Of a stretch of DNA of 17,990 nt, positions 15,115 to 17,990 are shown one piece after another. Under the pieces are notes generated by a model. That model was given only the letters and a program-made list of their open reading frames with translations. It was not told the origin of the DNA and did no database searches. Location of the stretch: contig JABVXU010000853.1 in the NCBI GenBank assembly GCA_013365365.1, forward strand, positions 1-17,990. Reading direction: 5' to 3'. Within the stretch, counting starts at the first letter, position 1. Each line of letters starts with the position of its first letter. The position numbers and the translations under genes were made by a program. The DNA is from Cruorifilaria tuberocauda (Eukaryota > Nematoda > Chromadorea > Rhabditida > Onchocercidae).

Positions 15115-17330
15115 GCTGATGATGATAATGATGATGATTTAACTGATTAGTTTCATCAATATTGAATAAGCAGCCAACTTGTGGTTGAAACTAAAAAACG
15201 AAGAGGACAGAGGTCAAGTGAAATAAAAACTTAATGATAGAATAATTTGTTAAAAACCTAAAAAATATTCCATCATGCTAGCAATATTTATGATAATAAT
15301 GATAATGAGTGATAAGAATTTCATTATCATTAATTTTCCTTTTTTTTTACGTAGATACTATTTATAGTTTTGTATTTGTAGGTTAGTTGTAGGTTAACTT
15401 ATATACAACAACATATAATGTTGCGTACGTACGTGTTACGATAGGTAAAATGCGTACATAAGTAAAAGAGTAGTAAGTAATGATACTTTCAACTAATACA
15501 TATGAATAAATCAATAATATTTACTTTTAATGTTTATATTGTAAATAATAAGTAAAGTTAGAGTAAGACGAAAAAATGTGAATGATTAGATTAAAATAAT
15601 TAAAAGTTAATAGAAGAAAAAATTAGAAATTAAATTAATTACAAATAGCACGAACAGTTAGATTAAAGCTTTACAAGTTTGAATTCTTTTCGTATAAAAG
15701 TTAATTTGAGACATTGAGTTTGAGTTAATTTGAGTTAATTTAAGAATTTGACTTTCAATATTATCATATTTGTTTGCAAGAATTCTTTAAAAAATTTTAA
15801 AATTTAAAAAAATATTTTTTTTTTGGAATTTATTAGAATAATAATATTAGCATTTGCATTTACTTACTTATTTACTTAGCATTCGCTGTAAAAATTGATG
15901 TATAAAGTAACCTCACGAGAATAACGATTCTCATCAACGGTTGACGCGTACCCGGAATCACTACCACCAATTGTATTAAAACGAGTCGCACGTGAACGTC
16001 TTTCAAAATGACGTCCATCACCGATACTTTCTATGCTGCAGTATTTATCCATATATCAAACTTATTTTAGCAGTAAAGAATTCACTGAGAAATTTTAAGT
16101 AATGCAATGATTCAAAGTATTCAATTTGCTATTTCTCTTAAATTATCTATCTTTTCCTGATTTAATCATTCCGGTAATTGAATGTACTGGTCAGGCTAGA
16201 ATTATTTAATTCAAAATATTACGGAAATAATTTTACTTCTTTCATTTATAAGAATAAAAAAAAACAGAGTGTAAATTTTTTTTTTCTTTCCTAAAAGTTT
16301 CTTTCCGGATAAATTAAAAAGTTTTTTCTTCCGGAAAACTTACTTTTGTCCTCTTCTTAATGTTGCATTTATAGTGGTGGGACGTTTGAATGCGTGATCG
16401 TACGTTTTCGTTGTACCATCAATTATTCGTCCAGCATGCGATCGCAGCCATTTAAATGTGTGTTCACGACCCTAATCAATTCAATTTCCATTAATTTTAA
16501 TTAAAGTTTTAAATTGAATGAAATTAAATTTGCAATTTAAAGTACAGAAGGAAATATATTGAGTAATGGAATTAAACAAATTTGATTGTCAGTTCTAAAA
16601 TTTAGGAAAAGCATTGATAAATTATGCATGATCACTGATAATGAAGATTATCATTATCCTAATTATCACTGCTGATTATTACTTATATTATTATCACAAA
16701 AAAAATATATTATGTTTTAATTTACTTATCACTATTCTGTAATCATTCACAATCATAACTGTAATTATAATTAATAAAAGTAATAATATTCAATTGCAAA
16801 ATTACTTTTCGTTTAAAGTGAAAATTACTTTATAACTTATAATGAAATTGTTAGCATACTTGTTCAAAGATTGGCAAAAATAAACCTTAAACAGTTGCAG
16901 ATTCATTACATTTCTAATTTATATTATTAATAAATCGAATTTTAACGAACTATAAATCATTTTTCTGATATTTCCGGATAAGCATGGATCCGATCAAGTA
17001 GCTTAAAAATCGATTATTCAATCATATTATTAAATTTTCGGCAATATTTTCATATTTATAATAATATGTCTAACTGTTAAGTTCGGATCGGAAGCCATTT
17101 TCCGGACAATAATCGGATAAATAATTCAATACTGTATACTGGTACAAGTCAAATTATCACTTTCTTACTTATCAAAAGTACCTTTGAGCAAAGTTTAGCA
17201 GGTGGTGATACGACAGGATTGAAATCAATACGAAAATCCACTAACGTACGCATATATCGCAAATCAAACGGTAATTCACTAAGTTTATTTTGCGATATGT
17301 CTAATATTCGCAATTCTAACCGTGAAAATT
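5222..17330 (-). CDS. lrch: LRCH protein: leucine-rich repeat and calponin-homology domain, 12+ exons, 5' end missing
   Basis: Joining 17182-17330, 16344-16471, 15912-16035, 14954-15190, 12561-12798, 12021-12464, 11603-11736, 11120-11294, 10776-10918, 10235-10381, 9683-9760 and 5222-5473 (read right to left) gives about 748 residues with every phase consistent. Numbered from the first whole in-window residue: a last leucine-rich repeat with LDISQNKLSELP (1-49); GREHTFKWL (50-58), which matches the LRCH segment after the repeats; a long Ser/Thr/Asn/Gln-rich linker with 14 Gln (about 92-585); the CH domain (about 587-694), beginning MRKILESRLNITLPSGRA; and a Thr-rich tail. LRCH proteins are scaffolds at the cell cortex that bind DOCK-family Rac/Cdc42 exchange factors and septin/actin structures (family knowledge). 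The linker looks longer than in the human proteins. The N-terminal repeats lie off the right edge. An alternative membrane-anchored end is likely (7122-7232). Confidence 0.92.
5268..5365 (-). repeat. ACA/AAC trinucleotide tract, coding (threonine runs)
   Basis: On the + strand this is TTG/TGT repeats broken by a few other codons; read on the - strand it encodes the Thr runs of the LRCH tail. Nearly all the Thr codons are ACA, pointing to recent repeat growth. Confidence 0.85.
5832..5850. repeat. TA microsatellite
   Basis: Nineteen bases of alternating A and T. Confidence 0.85.
6863..6905. repeat. Inverted repeat with 19-bp arms
   Basis: The arms 6863-6881 and 6887-6905 match at 18 of 19 positions, and the one mismatch (6870/6898) would be a G-U pair in RNA of one strand. 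The loop is CGCTA. It lies about 220 bases beyond the stop of the membrane-tail exon. Confidence 0.75.
7122..7232 (-). CDS. lrch: Alternative LRCH terminal exon encoding a membrane anchor
   Basis: This exon lies within the large 3' intron. The acceptor GTTTTCAG is followed in phase 0 by 36 codons and TAA. The end FSDRMLANTMLTVFVAYICF and ALIYKF is a single hydrophobic segment of about 20 residues with a short polar tail. Its spacing and sequence recall the membrane tail of one human LRCH isoform class (SRDLIGFCLVHILF..., recalled from memory). Joined directly to 9683 it replaces the final CH helices, giving a tail-anchored form. The exon is richer in GC than its flanks. Use in transcripts is inferred. 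Confidence 0.72.
   Translation of the reverse strand, partial: VVIEGRLQFEFSDRMLANTMLTVFVAYICFALIYKF
8541..8591. repeat. Three tandem 17-bp units
   Basis: Units TAGGTAATACTCATTAA at 8541, 8558 and 8575; the second has one change and the third several. Intronic. Confidence 0.8.
8803..8868 (-). CDS. lrch: Possible 22-codon cassette exon before the membrane-tail exon
   Basis: An open 66-base stretch lies between AGTCAG and the good donor GTATGT (from 8802). It is in phase 0 at both ends, so it can be inserted between GVPE and the membrane-tail exon. It would encode DRDNLRSESKLTSVNHLQ plus YKYS. A weak likeness to the DIL...TV..LL stretch of human membrane-tailed LRCH is inference. There is no good pyrimidine tract before the acceptor, so it may be chance. 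Confidence 0.35.
9234..9318. repeat. AAC/AATAAC-rich tract in the large intron
   Basis: A degenerate AAC-type repeat on the + strand, so the - strand transcript carries GUU/GUUAUU. It is complementary to the threonine-coding tract at 5268-5365. Confidence 0.8.
9683..9760 (-). CDS. lrch: LRCH exon: CH domain, KCRRNV helix
   Basis: The acceptor is TTTTATAG and the donor GTAAAT at 9682. It encodes LPLSPPKCRRNVDSFLAA and CRRIGVPE, matching human PKLSMAKCRRNVENFLDAC. It ends in phase 0 and is the last exon shared by the two proposed C-termini. Confidence 0.93.
9761..10234 (-). other. LRCH intron in the CH domain
   Basis: Intron with donor GTAAGT at 10234. It holds a 17-bp direct repeat, AAATTAAACCTATCACT at 9853-9869 and 9874-9890, and many TATCA words at 9890-9965. 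Nothing else is recognised. Confidence 0.8.
10235..10381 (-). CDS. lrch: LRCH exon: first half of the CH domain
   Basis: The acceptor is GATTTTCAG and the donor the consensus GTAAGT. The 49 codons encode ILESRLNITLPSGRA, then LADGVKLCNFANRIR. LADGVxLCxxAN is the hallmark of the LRCH-type CH domain (human LMDGVVLCHLANHIRPRS). Identification of the gene rests chiefly on this exon. Confidence 0.95.
10382..10775 (-). other. LRCH intron with a 25-base-period duplication
   Basis: It includes a perfect 21-bp direct repeat at 10533-10553 and 10558-10578, starting ATATTGATAATTAAG. No exon is seen. Confidence 0.8.
10776..10918 (-). CDS. lrch: LRCH exon: end of linker, start of CH domain
   Basis: The acceptor is AATTTTCAG and the donor GTAAAT at 10775. 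An Asn/Thr-rich stretch leads into NIVENMRK, which continues as ILESRL in the next exon. In human LRCH this is the helix IRQLRNNLESRL that opens the CH domain (recalled). Confidence 0.9.
11120..11294 (-). CDS. lrch: LRCH exon: basic Ser-rich linker
   Basis: The acceptor is TTTTTAG and the donor GTTAGT at 11119. It encodes basic, Ser-rich sequence (STKGKRTLSSSKSTPSISRS) and then NRIITDKRYSATTR. In phase on both sides. The net positive charge, unlike the neighbouring linker exons, could favour binding to acidic partners or lipid (inference). Confidence 0.87.
11295..11602 (-). other. LRCH intron
   Basis: AT-rich intron with donor GTAAGC and acceptor TTTTTAG. Nothing else is seen. Confidence 0.8.
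11603..11736 (-). CDS. lrch: LRCH exon: Ser/Thr-rich linker
   Basis: The acceptor is AAATTTCAG and the donor GTAAGC at 11602. It encodes NDSYLITDSISTVASI and further Ser/Thr-rich sequence to SSSIA. Both phases agree with the neighbouring exons; no domain is seen. Confidence 0.86.
12021..12464 (-). CDS. lrch: LRCH exon: longest linker exon
   Basis: The acceptor is TTCTTCCAG at 12466-12465 and the donor GTTTAT at 12020. It encodes 147 whole codons rich in Ser, Thr, Asn and Ile with a mildly acidic end (SCLSPVIEDSNSG). The frame is open past both splice sites, so a reading that starts at the upstream ATG (12495) or ends at the TAG by 11995 would be an ORF artefact. No known domain is visible, and it is probably disordered. 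Confidence 0.87.
12561..12798 (-). CDS. lrch: LRCH exon: Ser/Thr-rich linker
   Basis: The acceptor is TTTTATAG and the donor GTTACT at 12560. It encodes low-complexity sequence dominated by Ser, Thr, Asn and Tyr (for example SSNSYGLYGLSTYQQQY), with no recognisable domain. Assigned by open frame, higher GC and phase agreement with both neighbours (79 codons plus one base). Confidence 0.85.
12971..13138. repeat. Imperfect tandem repeat, units of about 38-47 bp, four copies
   Basis: Each unit begins near GTAAAAGTAAAGTAGCTAAT (or a close variant) and ends in a pyrimidine-rich CTTCCGCTT-like stretch. The middle two units are the closest pair. Confidence 0.75.
13395..13418. repeat. ATTA/TTAA microsatellite
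   Basis: About six uninterrupted four-base units, the same type as at 4764. Confidence 0.85.
13963..13980. repeat. AG microsatellite, nine units
   Basis: Reads as (CT)9 on the transcribed - strand, forming a pyrimidine tract just before CAG-GTAAGT. Confidence 0.85.
14688..14736. repeat. Near-perfect 49-bp palindrome, 24-bp arms
   Basis: The arms 14688-14711 and 14713-14736 are perfect reverse complements around the single base 14712. Pairing stops at 14687/14737 (C against C). Confidence 0.9.
14954..15190 (-). CDS. lrch: LRCH exon with His-rich block and 14-residue polyglutamine
   Basis: The acceptor is TTTTTTAG and the donor GTTGAA at 14953, non-consensus but leaving the exon at exactly 79 codons, in phase on both sides. 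It encodes FQPQVGCLFNIDE, then HHHYHH directly followed by 14 Gln (CAG, twelve CAA, CAG), and then an ordinary stretch with NWEAIAAINGLGL and ending LLKEVMHAYAQK. The last part could form a short helix. Confidence 0.87.
15077..15142 (-). repeat. CAA/CAG glutamine repeat and CAT histidine repeat, coding
   Basis: Fourteen Gln codons (15077-15118, mostly CAA) next to a block of CAT/TAT codons for HHHYHH, all within one LRCH exon. Confidence 0.88.
15191..15911 (-). other. LRCH intron of 0.7 kb
   Basis: AT-rich intron with donor GTTACT. It has a GTACGTACGT stretch near 15425-15434 and two ATTTGAGTTA-type repeats near 15703-15740. No exon is seen. Confidence 0.8.
15912..16035 (-). CDS. lrch: LRCH exon: SDSGYAST region of the linker
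   Basis: The acceptor is TACTGCAG at 16037-16036, chosen because only this AG keeps phase with the previous exon; the donor is the non-consensus GTTACT at 15911. It encodes an Arg-rich stretch (HFERRSRATRF) and GGSDSGYASTVDEN, which recalls the SDSGY/DSGIGS patches in the LRCH linker and may be phosphorylated (inference). Confidence 0.88.
16036..16343 (-). other. LRCH intron
   Basis: AT-rich intron with donor GTAAGT and acceptor TGCAG. The words TTTCCGGAT and TTCCGGAAAA occur near its donor end. Nothing else is seen. Confidence 0.8.
16344..16471 (-). CDS. lrch: LRCH exon: GREHTFKWL segment after the repeats
   Basis: The acceptor is TTGATTAG and the donor the consensus GTAAGT at 16343. The start GREHTFKWLRSHAGRI lines up with GKVHIFKYL, which follows the repeats in human LRCH (recalled). 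It is in phase with the exon before it and leaves AA to form Asn with the next. Confidence 0.9.
16472..17181 (-). other. LRCH intron of 0.7 kb
   Basis: AT-rich intron with donor GTACTT and acceptor TTGATTAG, with many ATTATCA words at 16620-16700. No exon is seen. Confidence 0.8.
17182..17330 (-). CDS. lrch: LRCH exon: last leucine-rich repeat
   Basis: The acceptor is ATTTCAG at 17332-17331 and the donor GTACTT from 17181. It encodes LELRILDISQNKLSELP, a classic LxxLxLxxNxLxxLP repeat, then a degenerate repeat and NPVVSPPAKLCSK, which corresponds to the NPLxSPPAxIC cap of LRCH proteins. It starts with two bases of a split codon, so at least one more exon lies upstream beyond 17990. Confidence 0.92.
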
Positions 17331-17990
17331 CTGAAATTTTTAAAATTTGATAGCAAAATAAATTGACAAAACAGAAAGAAAAAGCAAGCAATATTCATTA
17401 GAGGAAAAAAGAATAAATTAATTTCAATATGTTCTGATATCAATTACCACAAAATCGAATACTTAACTTTAAATTTGAATTGAATTATACTTTTTGCTAG
17501 AACAGTCATTTAATATAGTAAAATGTATTAAAGTATTATTTCGTAATCGTATTGTTAAATATTAAAAAATACTTTTTCATATTTGAAATATTTTAATTCT
17601 CTTCCTTGTCTCATCCGAAAACGAACATTTAATAAATAAATTTCAGAGGTGAAAGTTCAACACACACACACATGATACTTTGATAAATTTTACTTTTTCA
17701 TTTTTAGTTTAAATTTTTCTTTGATAAATTTGAATATTTCTTAAAACTAAAAATAAAAATTCTAAAATATATTGCAAAATTTTTTCCTCTCAACTTTCTC
17801 TTATCACTTTAACATTTTCTAATGATTATTTTTGAAAAAATTTTCCAAAAATAACTCATTCCCTTTTTTTTTCTCTCGTTAGTTAAATGGAAAAATGTCG
17901 AATGCTTAAACGGTTCAATCAATAATACATCAAATTGCATCGTTTCTATTCTCGGATAACTAAATTATCATCCCAATACCCCCCCCCCCC
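17331..17990 (-). other. Partial LRCH intron at the right edge
   Basis: No further leucine-rich repeat coding was found on the - strand here, so the preceding exon is off the window. It has a short CA run at 17661-17672, and the last 12 bases are a C run. Confidence 0.7.

Noticed and set aside
1..17990. Bacterial (for example Wolbachia endosymbiont) or transferred DNA, defence system or CRISPR
   Set aside because: All coding is spliced and matches animal families; no long bacterial frames, spaced repeats or operon layout are seen.
1..17990. tRNA or rRNA genes
   Set aside because: Looking for the tRNA B-box pattern GGTTCRANYCC and paired stems by eye gave nothing convincing on either strand.

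Overview
The window is AT-rich nuclear DNA from a small invertebrate, most likely a nematode. A filarial or other spirurid worm is my best guess. Every gene is split into short exons that stand out by higher GC. Introns run from about 100 to 4,200 bases, acceptors are mostly TTTCAG-like, and there is no operon, Shine-Dalgarno site or other bacterial feature. The species call is inference.

Layout. Two genes point towards each other. On the + strand, 207-3360 holds six exons of a cation diffusion facilitator (SLC30/ZnT-type zinc transporter), complete at the C-terminus but lacking its start, which lies left of the window. On the - strand, 17330 down to 5222 holds at least twelve exons of an LRCH protein (leucine-rich repeats plus a calponin-homology domain). 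Its last leucine-rich repeat, a long Ser/Thr/Asn/Gln-rich linker, the CH domain and the C-terminus are present; most of the repeats lie beyond the right edge. Exon joins in both genes were worked out by hand. All codon phases agree, giving about 339 in-window residues for the transporter and about 748 for the LRCH protein. Between the two stop codons lie 1.86 kb of non-coding sequence with a cluster of ACGT motifs, short tandem repeats and a few hairpins.

The most interesting point is the 3' end of the LRCH gene. The exon that completes the CH domain (5222-5473) sits 4.2 kb beyond the preceding CH exon. Inside that intron is a second good terminal exon (7122-7232) in the same phase, which would end the protein in a hydrophobic membrane anchor. 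This implies a choice between a soluble form with a full CH domain and a membrane-tailed form with a cut CH domain, as I recall for vertebrate LRCH isoforms. Complementary GUU and AAC tracts lie on either side of the nested exon, and a 19-bp hairpin lies just beyond its stop.

The two genes have no evident joint function: one would move zinc out of the cytosol or into vesicles, the other is a cortical/cytoskeletal scaffold. I found no RNA gene, transposase, CRISPR array, viral gene or toxin gene.
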